Source: Amycolatopsis dendrobii
GTDB lineage: Bacteria > Actinomycetota > Actinomycetes > Mycobacteriales > Pseudonocardiaceae
Reading direction: 5' to 3'
DNA length: 64,000 nt
Assembly (NCBI RefSeq): GCF_014145675.1
Contig: NZ_JACGZW010000007.1
Span: 310,001-374,000, forward strand
A model generated the notes under the pieces. It saw only the letters and a list, made by a program, of their open reading frames with translations. It did no database searches and had not been told where the DNA came from. Position 1 is the first letter of the stretch, and each line of letters begins with the position of its first letter. The translations under genes were made by a program, and so were the position numbers. Positions 44,035 through 52,954 of the stretch are shown piece after piece.

Positions 44035-45862
44035 CGATCGGCTGCGGCGAGTACGTCGTGCTGCGGCTTTCCTCGCGGACCTCGCCACCGCTGGCGAGGT
44101 CGTAGAACACCCTGGTGTCGCTGACGGTGAACCCGGACGCGCCCGGCGAGGCGTGACACTGACCGTCCGGACCAGGCCCCAGCTGCACCGTCGGCGGCAC
44201 CTGGTTCGACGGCGCGCCGCTGCGACCTTCGACACGGAAGTGCTTGGTGCCCCAGATCTTCACCGTGACCGAGCCGCCGCTGACGCTCGCCTGGATCGCG
44301 AATCCGGTCGGATCGTTGTTGGCCAGCTTGAGGTCCACGGCGTTGCCGGAACTGTCCACGGCCACCGCGTCGCGGCCAGCCGGGTAGCGGTCGATGAAGT
44401 GGTCGTGTGCCGCGTGGCCGCCGTCGCCGAGACCCGCCAGGTAGGCCGCGTTGTACAAAGTGGACGAAAGCTGCGAAAGCCCGCCGCCGGTGACCGCCGG
44501 GCCGGTGCCGTCCTCGTCGACCGGCGCGGACGCGTAGCCGCCGCCGCGATAGTCGTTGAGGCTGAACGACTCTCCCGGTTTCACGACGACGCCGTTGATT
44601 CGTCCGGCGAGCGTGGCGACGTTCGCCGCGGCCGGGCCGCTGAGCCCGCCGGTGGTGTACTCGCCGATGACCTCCTTGACGCCCAGCGCGTTCGCGCCGT
44701 CGGTGGTCAGGTTCGGGTGCTTCTGGTCGTAGGCGACCGGCAGATCGCGGCCAGCCGGCTTCGCGAGCACCTCGGTGAGGGTCTTGAACGTGTTGGCCCA
44801 GTTGATCTTTCGCCCGTCCTCGGACGGGGTGACGGCCGGTACGCCGGAGTCGAGGGTGATCTGTGCGTCCTTGCCGTCCGCCTCGGTGGACGCCAGGTCC
44901 GGCTGGACGGCCGCGCGCAGCTTCTCCTGGTCGATCCGCAGTTCGAGGCCGCCGCCTCCGTTGGGCTGGAACTGGAACGAAGACGCGATGGCTGTCGGTT
45001 GCAGCGTGGTGTCCTTGCCCTCTCCGTGCAGCACGACCGGCGCGGCGACCGCGGGCGCGACCACGGTGTCCAGCAAGCGGTGGACATCGGAGGAGGTGGT
45101 TTTCGCCGGGGTCACGGCCATCTTCACCGTGACCCCGCGGGGTGAAAGCCAGTCCGCAACCACGGATTGCACCGCGGCCTGGACGTCAGTTAGCTCCTGG
45201 CCCTGCCGCGGCTCGACCGCATACGCGGCGACCCCGTTGTTTTCCTTCGGCGTGAACCCGATGCTGCCCTCGACCAGCGGATGGTTGAGCTGCTTGCCCG
45301 CGAGTTGCTGAACCGCGTCGGTCACCTCGAGCTGGTCGCTGCGCGTCACGACGCCCACCTCGCGGGTGGTGAAGAACGACAGCAGCCGGGTAACCGGGCT
45401 CCACGGCTGGTGCCCGGCCTGGGCGAGCGTGCCCGGCCAGTCGAGGCCGAGCCCGGAATCCGCGGGCACGAGCGTCGCGGTCACGTCTCCGGCGTGGACC
45501 GGCACCGGACGGGTCAGCCGCGGCTGGAGTTCGCTGTGCAGCTTGGCTTCCGCCTCGGCGTACGACAGGCCGCCGACGTCGATCCCGGCCACCTGCACGC
45601 CGCGCGGCACGTCGCCGGCGCTGGTCATCAAGTCGATGGTGTAGAGCAGCACGAAAAGCCCGAGCAGACAGCCGACGATCATGAAACTGCGGCCGACGCG
45701 TTTGCGGAAGCGGCGGAAAGGCGTGTCCGGCGGCGGGGGCGCGTCGGCCACCGCGAAGATCTCCGTGGCCAGATCGGATTCGCTGACCAGGGCGGGGTCG
45801 TTCAGCAGCTCGTCGCTCAGCAGGTCGTCGGCGAAAGCCGACGAACGGTCTTCTTCACGCAA
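44024..45862 (-). CDS. VanW-domain envelope protein
   Basis: The 612-residue protein has an acidic cytoplasmic N terminus of about 55 residues, one membrane helix (FMIVGCLLGLFVLLYTIDLM), paired extracellular PG_binding_4-like domains (residues about 85-350, GIDVGGLSYAEAEAKL is the recurring start) and a C-terminal VanW domain with NGVVVKPGESFSLNDY, GGGLSQLSSTLYNAAYLAG and DHFIDRYPAGRDAV. These proteins sit at the cell wall; some affect glycopeptide resistance. It is last of three same-direction genes after the GroES-like gene. Confidence 0.9.
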   Translation of the reverse strand: MREEDRSSAFADDLLSDELLNDPALVSESDLATEIFAVADAPPPPDTPFRRFRKRVGRSFMIVGCLLGLFVLLYTIDLMTSAGDVPRGVQVAGIDVGGLSYAEAEAKLHSELQPRLTRPVPVHAGDVTATLVPADSGLGLDWPGTLAQAGHQPWSPVTRLLSFFTTREVGVVTRSDQLEVTDAVQQLAGKQLNHPLVEGSIGFTPKENNGVAAYAVEPRQGQELTDVQAAVQSVVADWLSPRGVTVKMAVTPAKTTSSDVHRLLDTVVAPAVAAPVVLHGEGKDTTLQPTAIASSFQFQPNGGGGLELRIDQEKLRAAVQPDLASTEADGKDAQITLDSGVPAVTPSEDGRKINWANTFKTLTEVLAKPAGRDLPVAYDQKHPNLTTDGANALGVKEVIGEYTTGGLSGPAAANVATLAGRINGVVVKPGESFSLNDYRGGGYASAPVDEDGTGPAVTGGGLSQLSSTLYNAAYLAGLGDGGHAAHDHFIDRYPAGRDAVAVDSSGNAVDLKLANNDPTGFAIQASVSGGSVTVKIWGTKHFRVEGRSGAPSNQVPPTVQLGPGPDGQCHASPGASGFTVSDTRVFYDLASGGEVREESRSTTYSPQPIVIC

Positions 45863-45886
45863 CGCCTGCCTCCCCTGGTACGGGAG

Positions 45887-46219
45887 CTACAGGTAAAGCC
45901 CCGTGCCGTGTTCGGTCCGCTCCGTGGCCACCGCGTGGATGTCGCGCTCGCGCATCACCAGATGGCCCTCGCCCTGGATCTCGACCTCGAGCTGGTCCTC
46001 CGGGTTGAACAGCACCCGGTCTCCCTGCTTGACGTTCCGCACGCTGTTGCCGACACCCAGTACATCACCCCACACCAGCCTGCGCGCGACTTGCGCGGTG
46101 GCGGGAATCACGATGCCGCCGCTGCTGCGGCGCTCGCCTTCCTCCTGCGACAACCGCACGAGGACGCGGTCGTGCAGCATCTGGATCTCGAGCTTCGGCG
46201 TGTCCGGCACGCCAGCCAT
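45887..46219 (-). CDS. GroES-like (Cpn10) protein, paralogue
   Basis: The 110-residue protein has the Cpn10 beta-barrel motifs LHDRVLVRLSQEEGERRSSGGIVIP, the roof/mobile-loop region and GDRVLFNPEDQLEVEIQG. The C terminus lacks the usual KYGGTEV end, replaced by MRERDIHAVATERTEHGTGLYL. No groEL is adjacent, so it is a divergent second GroES or an accessory protein. It lies 1 bp from the NHL-thioredoxin gene. Confidence 0.8.
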   Translation of the reverse strand: MAGVPDTPKLEIQMLHDRVLVRLSQEEGERRSSGGIVIPATAQVARRLVWGDVLGVGNSVRNVKQGDRVLFNPEDQLEVEIQGEGHLVMRERDIHAVATERTEHGTGLYL

Positions 46220-46220
46220 G

Positions 46221-48083
46221 CTACTGACCGGTTGCCGCAGCCTTCGGCTCGCCCGCCATCATCAGGCTCAGCGCCTTCCCCCCTCCGTTCTCGAACCGCA
46301 CCGGAACGCCCCAGTCCTGCCGGGTGATCCGGCATGCCGGGTGCTCGCCGCCGTCGTCGCAGCTCGCGGCCTGCGCCACTACCTGCAAGACACCTTCGGT
46401 CGCGCCCTCGGCGAACTTGATCCGCCGAACGAGATCAGTTCCGACCCCGGCCCCGTCGGCGAGCAGTTCCGGCGGCGACGCGGTGATCTCCAGCCGCGTC
46501 GAAGGCCCGTACCGCTCGTCGAGCTTCTCGCCCGGTGGCGGGGTGAACACGACGGAAAACTCGATCTCGCCAGGCGCGAGCACGGTCGGCGGACGCTGCA
46601 CGGCTTGCCGCGTGCCGGCGACGGCGGTCGCTTGGCCATTGCCCCCGAGCGGGGTAACCCGGTTGCCCGCCGACTCCACGACGTACAGCTCGCCATCGTG
46701 GCGCACCAGGCCCTGCGGTTCGGCGAACCCGGTCGCGAGCGTCGTGACGTCGCGAGTGAACGGGTCGTAGCGGCGGATCGCGCCGTTGTAGGTGTCGGCG
46801 ATCGCGACCCGGCCGTCGGGCAGCACGGCGAGGCCGAGCGGATGCTGCAGCAACGCCTGGTCGGACGGGCCGTCGGCGTGGCCGAAGGTGAACAGGTCCG
46901 TGCCGACCGCGGTGTGCACGGCGAACGATTCGCCCGCCGGTTCGATCCAGCGCAGGGCCGAGGTTTCCGCGTCGACGAGCCACAGTTTCTGGCCGTCCAC
47001 GGCGAATCCGGACGTCTGCGCGAAGAACGCCTCGTGCACGTCGCCGTCGCGCAGGCCCTCGACGGTGGTGCCGGCGAACCGGCGGATGGCGCCGGAGACC
47101 GGGTCGAACACGCTCAGCGTGTGGTTTCCGGCCATCGCGACCACGACGCCGCCCGCCGGGGCCCACCAGGTGACGTCCCAGGGACTGGTCAGGTCGATGT
47201 CCAGCGCTTTGCCGGTGTCGGTGCCGTCGCGCCACTGTTTCCCGGTTCCGGCAACGGTTTTCACCTCGCCGGTGTTGAGGTCGAGGCCGCGCAGGCGATG
47301 CCCGGCGGTGTCGGCGACGACCGCGTGATACCCGGCACGCTCAGCGACTTCGTTGGGCAGCAAGGCGATTCCGGCCGGTTCGGCGAACTGGGCCAGGTCG
47401 AACGGCCCGTCCTGCGTCCCGCGCACGCCGCTGCCGAAGCGGCGGATGACGGTCTCGCCGTCCGAAGCGAACTCGACGATGGAGTGATGTCCGGTGTCCG
47501 CCACCAGAATCCGCCCGCCCGCGGTCACCACGGCCTTGCTGGGGAAACGCAGTTCGGTGCGCTGCTCCTCGACCGGCACGTACGGGCTGCCGCCGCGGCG
47601 GAGGGTGCCCTTCGCCTCGTGCTTCGCGACGAGGTCGGCGATCACGCGGCGTAGCGCCTCGCCATGGCCTTCCCCGGCCGCGACGTGCACGACGTAGCCC
47701 TCGGGATCGACGACGACCAGCGTCGGCCAGGCCCGAACGGCGTACTGCGACCACAGCTCCATCTTCGGGTCGTTGACCACTGGATGGTGCACCTCGTACC
47801 GGCGCACCGCGGCTTCGATCGACGTGCGCTCGCCCTCGCGGCTGAACTTCGGCGAGTGCACCCCGACGGTGACCAGCACGTCGGCGAATTCCTGTTCCAG
47901 CGGACGCAGTTCGTCCAGCACGTGCAGGCAGTTGATGCAGCCGCTGGTCCAGAAGTCCAGCAGCACCACGCGTCCGCGCAGTTGCGCCAGAGTCAGCCGG
48001 TTGCCGCCGGTGTTGAGCCAGACGTCGCCGGTCAGCTCGGGCGCGCGCACGCGGGCTTGCCGGGCTTGCGGTGAGGAAGTCAC
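46221..48083 (-). CDS. Thioredoxin-NHL repeat protein (NHLRC2-like)
   Basis: The 620-residue protein begins with a thioredoxin domain with Cys49-Ile-Asn-Cys52 in LLDFWTSGCINCLHVLDEL. A six-bladed NHL/YVTN beta-propeller follows (VADTGHHSIVEF, VADTAGHRLRGL, IADTYNGAIRRY are typical blade motifs). The C-terminal part is a beta domain. This is the architecture of human NHLRC2; bacterial homologues are common but unstudied. A signal peptide is absent, so it is cytoplasmic. It is followed by the GroES-like gene and vanW. Confidence 0.88.
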   Translation of the reverse strand: MTSSPQARQARVRAPELTGDVWLNTGGNRLTLAQLRGRVVLLDFWTSGCINCLHVLDELRPLEQEFADVLVTVGVHSPKFSREGERTSIEAAVRRYEVHHPVVNDPKMELWSQYAVRAWPTLVVVDPEGYVVHVAAGEGHGEALRRVIADLVAKHEAKGTLRRGGSPYVPVEEQRTELRFPSKAVVTAGGRILVADTGHHSIVEFASDGETVIRRFGSGVRGTQDGPFDLAQFAEPAGIALLPNEVAERAGYHAVVADTAGHRLRGLDLNTGEVKTVAGTGKQWRDGTDTGKALDIDLTSPWDVTWWAPAGGVVVAMAGNHTLSVFDPVSGAIRRFAGTTVEGLRDGDVHEAFFAQTSGFAVDGQKLWLVDAETSALRWIEPAGESFAVHTAVGTDLFTFGHADGPSDQALLQHPLGLAVLPDGRVAIADTYNGAIRRYDPFTRDVTTLATGFAEPQGLVRHDGELYVVESAGNRVTPLGGNGQATAVAGTRQAVQRPPTVLAPGEIEFSVVFTPPPGEKLDERYGPSTRLEITASPPELLADGAGVGTDLVRRIKFAEGATEGVLQVVAQAASCDDGGEHPACRITRQDWGVPVRFENGGGKALSLMMAGEPKAAATGQ

Positions 48084-48219
48084 GGGAGGAGTGAACTACA
48101 TCCGGTCACGCAGTGTTCCGTCAACCACGGCTGGAGAGAAGAACCTCACCCCGGCGAGGGAGCTCATTCCGGCGAAAAAGGACGCGCGGACGCGGGGCGG
48201 CGCTACGTACGCTTCGGGC

Positions 48220-48792
48220 ATGACACACGTTCAGCCGGCCGAAGCCTTCACCGTGGAGGAGGCCCGCATCCTGCAGCAGAATCTCGGCGAGCCCTTGCGG
48301 CCTGGCCTCACGCCCGCCGAACTGAGCGACGTCGAGGACCAGTTCGGCTTCACCTTTTCCGACGACCACCGGGTTTTCCTCACCGCGGGGGTGCCAGTGG
48401 GCGACCGCTGGCCCGATTGGCGCCACGGCGACCCGGACCAGCTGCGCAAACGCCTGGACTGGCCGGTCGACGGCGTCCTGTACGACGTGGAAAACAACGA
48501 CCTGTGGCTGCCCGAATGGGGTGCCCGGCCGAGGTCGATGTGCAACGCGCTCGCGGTCGCGCGCCGGCACCTGGCGACGGTGCCGCAGCTCGTGCCGGTG
48601 TGCGGACATCGGTACCTGCCCGCGACGGCCGGGGAATCCGGGTATCCGGTGCTGTCGGTGTACCAGACCGACGTGGTCTATTACGGCTGGGACCTGCGCA
48701 GTTACCTGCGGCACGAATTCGGCGGGGAGCCGCTGGGAGAGGAACCCGCGAACGTCCGCGTCGTGGAGTTCTGGTCCCGGTTCGTGGAATGA
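48220..48792 (+). CDS. SMI1/KNR4 (SUKH) family protein
   Basis: The 190-residue protein has the SUKH-type core: LTPAELSDVEDQFGFTFSDDHRVFLTAGVPVG, DWRHGDPDQL and a C-terminal VEFWSRF. SUKH proteins are often immunity proteins of polymorphic toxins, but this one is alone with no toxin nearby. It is divergent from the thioredoxin-NHL gene. Confidence 0.8.
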   Translation: MTHVQPAEAFTVEEARILQQNLGEPLRPGLTPAELSDVEDQFGFTFSDDHRVFLTAGVPVGDRWPDWRHGDPDQLRKRLDWPVDGVLYDVENNDLWLPEWGARPRSMCNALAVARRHLATVPQLVPVCGHRYLPATAGESGYPVLSVYQTDVVYYGWDLRSYLRHEFGGEPLGEEPANVRVVEFWSRFVE

Positions 48793-48795
48793 GCG

Positions 48796-49251
48796 CTACT
48801 CGACCGCGCTCTTCAGCCGCGCGAGCGTCTCCTCGATGTTGAGACGGTTGGTCACCGAACGGTCCTTGACCCCGGTGGCCACCACGGTCAGTGGGGTGAA
48901 CCAGCCGGGCCGCTGGTCCCACATGCTCTCGGTGACGACGCAGCCGTCGCCCGCGGGCTCGATCACGTACTCCCAGCGGGAGACCGGGATCGGCCCGAGC
49001 TTGACGTCGAAGGCGAACCGGCGTCCCGCGTCCGCGGCCGTGATGACGACCGTCGTGGACCACCGGCGCACGCCGCGTCGGTTGCTGCCGCGGAATTTCG
49101 CGCCGACCGCCGGGCCGGTCGCGCCGCCGAGCCAGCGGTGCCCGCAGTACTCGGTGGCCGCCCCCGCCAGCGCGCCCGGGTCGCTGACCAGCGCATACAC
49201 CTTCGCCGGAGCGGCGCTGACCTCGATCTGACCCGTCGCATCAGGACTCAC
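48796..49251 (-). CDS. SRPBCC (START-like) family protein
   Basis: The 151-residue protein has a helix-grip START-like fold: IEVSAAPAKVYALVSDPGALA, WLGGATGPAVGAKFRGSNRRG, WEYVIEPAGDGCVVTES and a final helix TNRLNIEETLARLK. Such proteins bind small hydrophobic ligands. The GTG start at 49251 is the best candidate; the frame is open far upstream on the opposite strand of another gene. It converges on the SMI1 gene with a 3-bp gap. Confidence 0.82.
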   Translation of the reverse strand: MSPDATGQIEVSAAPAKVYALVSDPGALAGAATEYCGHRWLGGATGPAVGAKFRGSNRRGVRRWSTTVVITAADAGRRFAFDVKLGPIPVSRWEYVIEPAGDGCVVTESMWDQRPGWFTPLTVVATGVKDRSVTNRLNIEETLARLKSAVE

Positions 49252-49268
49252 ATACCCAGGGTATGGGA

Positions 49269-51572
49269 TCAGGACTCCCGGCGCAGCATCCGGCTCACGC
49301 CCGCCGCGACCGTCGTCGCGAGGATCCAGCCGGACGCGGTGAACCCGGCCGCCACCCAGTTGTCCGCGCCGTGCATGTACCAACGCGACTTGTTGCCGAA
49401 GTCGACGATCGGCACCAGCAGGTCGGCGGTGTAGATGACCGGGTTCCACTGCAGGCCGGAGTCCTGCTGGTTGACGAGACACCGCGGACCGCTGGTCATG
49501 TAGCGGCCGGTGTGGTCGTTGACGCAGTCGTCCTTGCCGAGGCCGAACCACAGACTGCCCAGCACCAGCAGCGTGAACAGCCAGCCGAGCGCGCGCACCG
49601 GACGGAAGCCGTAGCCGACCATCGACCGTTGCAGCCAGCTCCACACGCGGACGCCGGGGCCGAAGAACTTGAAGCCCTTGGCGAGCGCTTCGTAACGGAA
49701 CTGCTGCTTTCGCAGGGCGACCGTCGAGGCATGCTCTTCGTTTCCGGCCGCACGCAGGGTTGCGGCGAGCTGGTCGTACGGCCCTGGTCGATAGCCGCGC
49801 ATTGCCTTGCGCAGCAGCTCGATCCGATGGTCCAGCGCTTTGTCGTCGTCGAGCGCGATGCCGTGTTTCAGCGCGTCGTAACGGAAATCCTCGAGTTCGA
49901 GACCGTCGGTGGCATTCCAGATCTCCTCGTTGTCGGCCAGCGCACCGCAATGCGCTCTGCGCAGCCGGACCGAGCCGGTCGGCGCTTCGGCAGGAGACAG
50001 AATGAACTCGTCCGCCGTGACGTCGCTGGCGTCGAGCGCGATATCGTGCGGGGCAAGGGATCCGAGCTTCGCGCCGTTCATGTCGAGCCTTCGCGCGATC
50101 TGCGCGCCGTCGAGGTTCACGCCGCCCTCAGCGAGGAACGGGCGGTCTTTGTCCTCGGTCAGCACCAGGTCGCGGCCGATCCGCGCGGTACGGATGTCGA
50201 GGGAGAAGCTGCTCGATTTCCGTTGTCCGGGCTCGGTTAACAGCGTGCCGAACATGTTCACGCTGCCGCCGACTTCCGCCCCCTGCAACCTCAGCGTGCC
50301 CTGCAGTGTGGCGTCCGTCAGCTGGAAATTCCCGGAGATTTTGGCCCTCCGCGCGGAAAACACGTCCCGTCCCGGGTGCAGGAACATCGAATTCCAGGCG
50401 AGGAAGTTGCCGCCGACAGTGACGTCCGCGAGCCGCAACTGCCCGATCGGCACCCGGAGATTGGTCGCCTCGATGTCGCCGCCGATCGTGGACCCGTCGA
50501 GGTGCAACGCCCGGTCGTAATACGGCGTGGCACGGCCGCGCACCATGGTGATCTCCGCGCCCGCGAGCCGCAATGAGCCGCCGATGCGCGCGTTCACCAT
50601 GCGAAGCGTGCCGAACGCCCGGAGCCCATCGGACAACTCGAGGTTGCCGTCCACCTTGAGCCGATCCGCGACCAACGCCGGCCGCGGATCGAGGTACGGA
50701 TCGCCGGATTTCCAAGCGTCCACGACGATCGGCCCACGCTGGTCGACCTGAAGCCGCGCCTCGCGCATGACGATGTCACTGTCCACAGTGGCGCTTGGGA
50801 GGTAAAGGACTCCCTTGGCGGAGAACCGCTTCCGCTCGCTCGCCGGACCGTAGTTGTCGACCTCGCACAGCAAGCTGCCGCCGATGTGCAACCCGTTCCC
50901 GTTGAACGCGAAGCCATCCGGGTTGTCGAACGTGGCCCCGGAGAAGTTGACGTTACCGCCGGTCCGCATGCCCGGAAGGCGCACCTCGCCCTTGGCGACC
51001 ATGCGATAAGCCAGCAGAGCACCGGTAATCACCAGGCGATCGCCCTGAATCGCCTTGCCGTGCGGATGGCTGATCGTGGTCCGCGTGAGCACGACCGACC
51101 CGTCGATCACCGCGTCGGTGAGATTGACCGCGGCGTTGGGCATCCCGCGCTCACGATCGTCCCCGCGCTGCACGGTAGTCGTCTCCAGCTCGAATTCGTC
51201 CGCCGCGATTTCCACCGTGCTGCGAATGAGCCTGACGTCATTCCGGCTGCGTAAATTGCGCGCCCTCAACCCGGGAAGCCAGCATTTCCGGAAAACGAGC
51301 CCGAGCAGCGTCGCCTCGCGCACGTCCGGCGGATGCTCGAACCGGCAGCGTTCGAACTGGAAGAGAAAATTGAGGTCGGCGGCACGAAGATCAAGGGTCC
51401 CGGTGATGTAGGCGTCCTCGACCAGCACGATCGGCGCGTTGGTGGCCTGCCGTCTCCAGCGAAGGATGCCGCTGCTGCCAGGTTTCAGCAGGTCCGCGGC
51501 CTTCACCTCGTACCGCTTGTCGGGAACCCCGGCAAACGGATCAAGCGGCGGCAAGGTCGTATCGGTCGGCAC
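49269..51572 (-). CDS. Beta-helix (repetitive) membrane protein, unknown function
   Basis: The 767-residue protein has about 600 residues of short repeated strands with the pattern GxLxLxGAxI (GTLDLRAADL, GSLRLAGAEI, GTLRLQGAEV, GSVNMFGTLL, GGNFLAWNSM), which suggests a right-handed beta-helix or pentapeptide-like solenoid. The C-terminal 150 residues are a helical domain followed by two membrane helices (LGWLFTLLVLGSLWFGL and TASGWILATTVAAGV) with cysteines at CVNDHTG and RCLVN. No signal peptide is present, so the solenoid is probably cytoplasmic. I do not recognise a function. The upstream gap (51573-51840) holds nothing clear. Confidence 0.75.
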   Translation of the reverse strand: MPTDTTLPPLDPFAGVPDKRYEVKAADLLKPGSSGILRWRRQATNAPIVLVEDAYITGTLDLRAADLNFLFQFERCRFEHPPDVREATLLGLVFRKCWLPGLRARNLRSRNDVRLIRSTVEIAADEFELETTTVQRGDDRERGMPNAAVNLTDAVIDGSVVLTRTTISHPHGKAIQGDRLVITGALLAYRMVAKGEVRLPGMRTGGNVNFSGATFDNPDGFAFNGNGLHIGGSLLCEVDNYGPASERKRFSAKGVLYLPSATVDSDIVMREARLQVDQRGPIVVDAWKSGDPYLDPRPALVADRLKVDGNLELSDGLRAFGTLRMVNARIGGSLRLAGAEITMVRGRATPYYDRALHLDGSTIGGDIEATNLRVPIGQLRLADVTVGGNFLAWNSMFLHPGRDVFSARRAKISGNFQLTDATLQGTLRLQGAEVGGSVNMFGTLLTEPGQRKSSSFSLDIRTARIGRDLVLTEDKDRPFLAEGGVNLDGAQIARRLDMNGAKLGSLAPHDIALDASDVTADEFILSPAEAPTGSVRLRRAHCGALADNEEIWNATDGLELEDFRYDALKHGIALDDDKALDHRIELLRKAMRGYRPGPYDQLAATLRAAGNEEHASTVALRKQQFRYEALAKGFKFFGPGVRVWSWLQRSMVGYGFRPVRALGWLFTLLVLGSLWFGLGKDDCVNDHTGRYMTSGPRCLVNQQDSGLQWNPVIYTADLLVPIVDFGNKSRWYMHGADNWVAAGFTASGWILATTVAAGVSRMLRRES

Positions 51573-51840
51573 GAGCCCCTTCTCCCCACGATCGTCAGCC
51601 CTCAGGGAATCGGATCAACGGCGGATGGGCAAGGGGCCGGGCGGAGTAGTGCGCGGGGGTCCTTCGCTCGGTTACTGGCCGCTTGCGGATGACTACTGGA
51701 TTGATCCACTGTCCGAGCGATCTCGCTGGAACCCGCCCTCCTGGGGTGGGCGTGACTGCTATGGTCACTTGCCGAAGCTGATCAAGAACAGAGGGTAGGC
51801 CGCCCCCGTGAAGCCGCGGCCCGTGCGGGGAGGCACGACA

Positions 51841-52347
51841 ATGCCAGACGGAACGAACAGCGGACTGCAGGGCGTCCAGAACCAGCTCATCTCGACCGCC
51901 CCGACCGCTCCTCCGCCCGGATCCGGGCTCATCGCGGGAGCCAACGCGGCCACGCCACCACCACCTCCGCCGAATTTCGCGGCCCTCGGGTCAGGCCAGG
52001 CCAAAGCGGACTTCGCGGCGGCCGCGTCCAACGGCGGCTGGGAATTCAACCCAGAGGCGATGGACAAGGTGATCCAGCAGCTCGAGGACAGCCTCGACAA
52101 CGAGTACTCGAGGGCCCGGACCATCGCGATTCAGTTCGCGCAACTCGGCCAGCCGGGTTCGGACACCGTCACGACGGCATACTCGAAGGCGGCGGATCGC
52201 GCGACCACCGCGTACAACGAATTTCTCCGCGGAACGGTCGACTACCTGGATTCTTATGTCCAAACCCTCAAAGACATCCGAACCGCTTACGTGAAGCAGG
52301 ACCACGCCGCGATCGACGCGCTGCGCGGAACCCGAAAGGTCGACTGA
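51841..52347 (+). CDS. Type VII secretion-associated small protein with Pro-rich N terminus
   Basis: The 168-residue protein has a proline/alanine-rich N-terminal 50 residues and a helical C-terminal half (PEAMDKVIQQLEDSLDNEYSRARTIAIQFAQ, TTAYNEFLRGTVDYLDSYVQTLKDIRTAYVKQD), like the long helical hairpin of WXG100/PE-type substrates. A WEF in GGWEFNP may stand for the WxG turn. The ATG at 51841 is chosen because upstream frame content is non-coding. The next gene starts directly after its stop codon. It heads a cassette with DUF3558, PPE-like and EspG genes. Confidence 0.7.
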   Translation: MPDGTNSGLQGVQNQLISTAPTAPPPGSGLIAGANAATPPPPPPNFAALGSGQAKADFAAAASNGGWEFNPEAMDKVIQQLEDSLDNEYSRARTIAIQFAQLGQPGSDTVTTAYSKAADRATTAYNEFLRGTVDYLDSYVQTLKDIRTAYVKQDHAAIDALRGTRKVD

Positions 52348-52953
52348 ATGCGAATTCGTCGCGTCTGCCAACTCGTGCTCGCCGGTGGGGGTGCGCTGCT
52401 GCTGGCGGCTTGCGGAGGCGGCTCGACCGGAGGACAACCGACCCCAGCGCCAGCCAGTTCCCAACCGGCAGAAGGCATGCTCGCCCCGAAGGTCGCAGTG
52501 CCGCTGACCAACACCGCCCCGTACGAAGCCGACCCCTGCTCCGCCCTCCCGACGTCCGAGGTGGAGAAGGCGGGCGGCAAGGTCAAAGGCACCTCTGTCG
52601 CTCAGTCGATCGTCGGCAAATCCTGTCAATGGACGTTCGACGGAGGCGGCGGCAACGTCAGTGCCGGCTTCTTCTCCGGGAACAAGCGCGGTCTCAACAG
52701 CCTCTACCTGGAGAACCAAGCAGGGAGGCTGACCACTTTCAAGCCGCACGCGCCGATCCTCGGGTATCCGTCGGTCGTCTACAGCAAGGGTGACGAAGGA
52801 ACCGGCTCGTGCGCGCTGGCGGTAGGGGTGCGCGACGACCTCACCTACACCGTCAATACTCAGCTGCGGTCGGGAAGCCCCGCGGTAGCCGACCCGTGCG
52901 GCATGGCGGAGAAGCTGGCTGCCGCCGAGATCACCCGGCTGAAGGCAGGTTGA
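52348..52953 (+). CDS. DUF3558 lipoprotein
   Basis: The 201-residue protein has a lipobox LLLAACGGG with the lipidated Cys22, a Pro/Ala/Ser linker, and a DUF3558 domain starting DPCSALPTSEVEKAGGK and containing KSCQWTF, GVRDDLTYTV and DPCGMAEKLAAA. Four cysteines suggest two disulfides. DUF3558 lipoproteins are common beside type VII secretion loci in Pseudonocardiaceae and mycobacteria, role unknown. The ATG abuts the upstream stop. Confidence 0.88.
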   Translation: MRIRRVCQLVLAGGGALLLAACGGGSTGGQPTPAPASSQPAEGMLAPKVAVPLTNTAPYEADPCSALPTSEVEKAGGKVKGTSVAQSIVGKSCQWTFDGGGGNVSAGFFSGNKRGLNSLYLENQAGRLTTFKPHAPILGYPSVVYSKGDEGTGSCALAVGVRDDLTYTVNTQLRSGSPAVADPCGMAEKLAAAEITRLKAG

Positions 52954-52954
52954 G

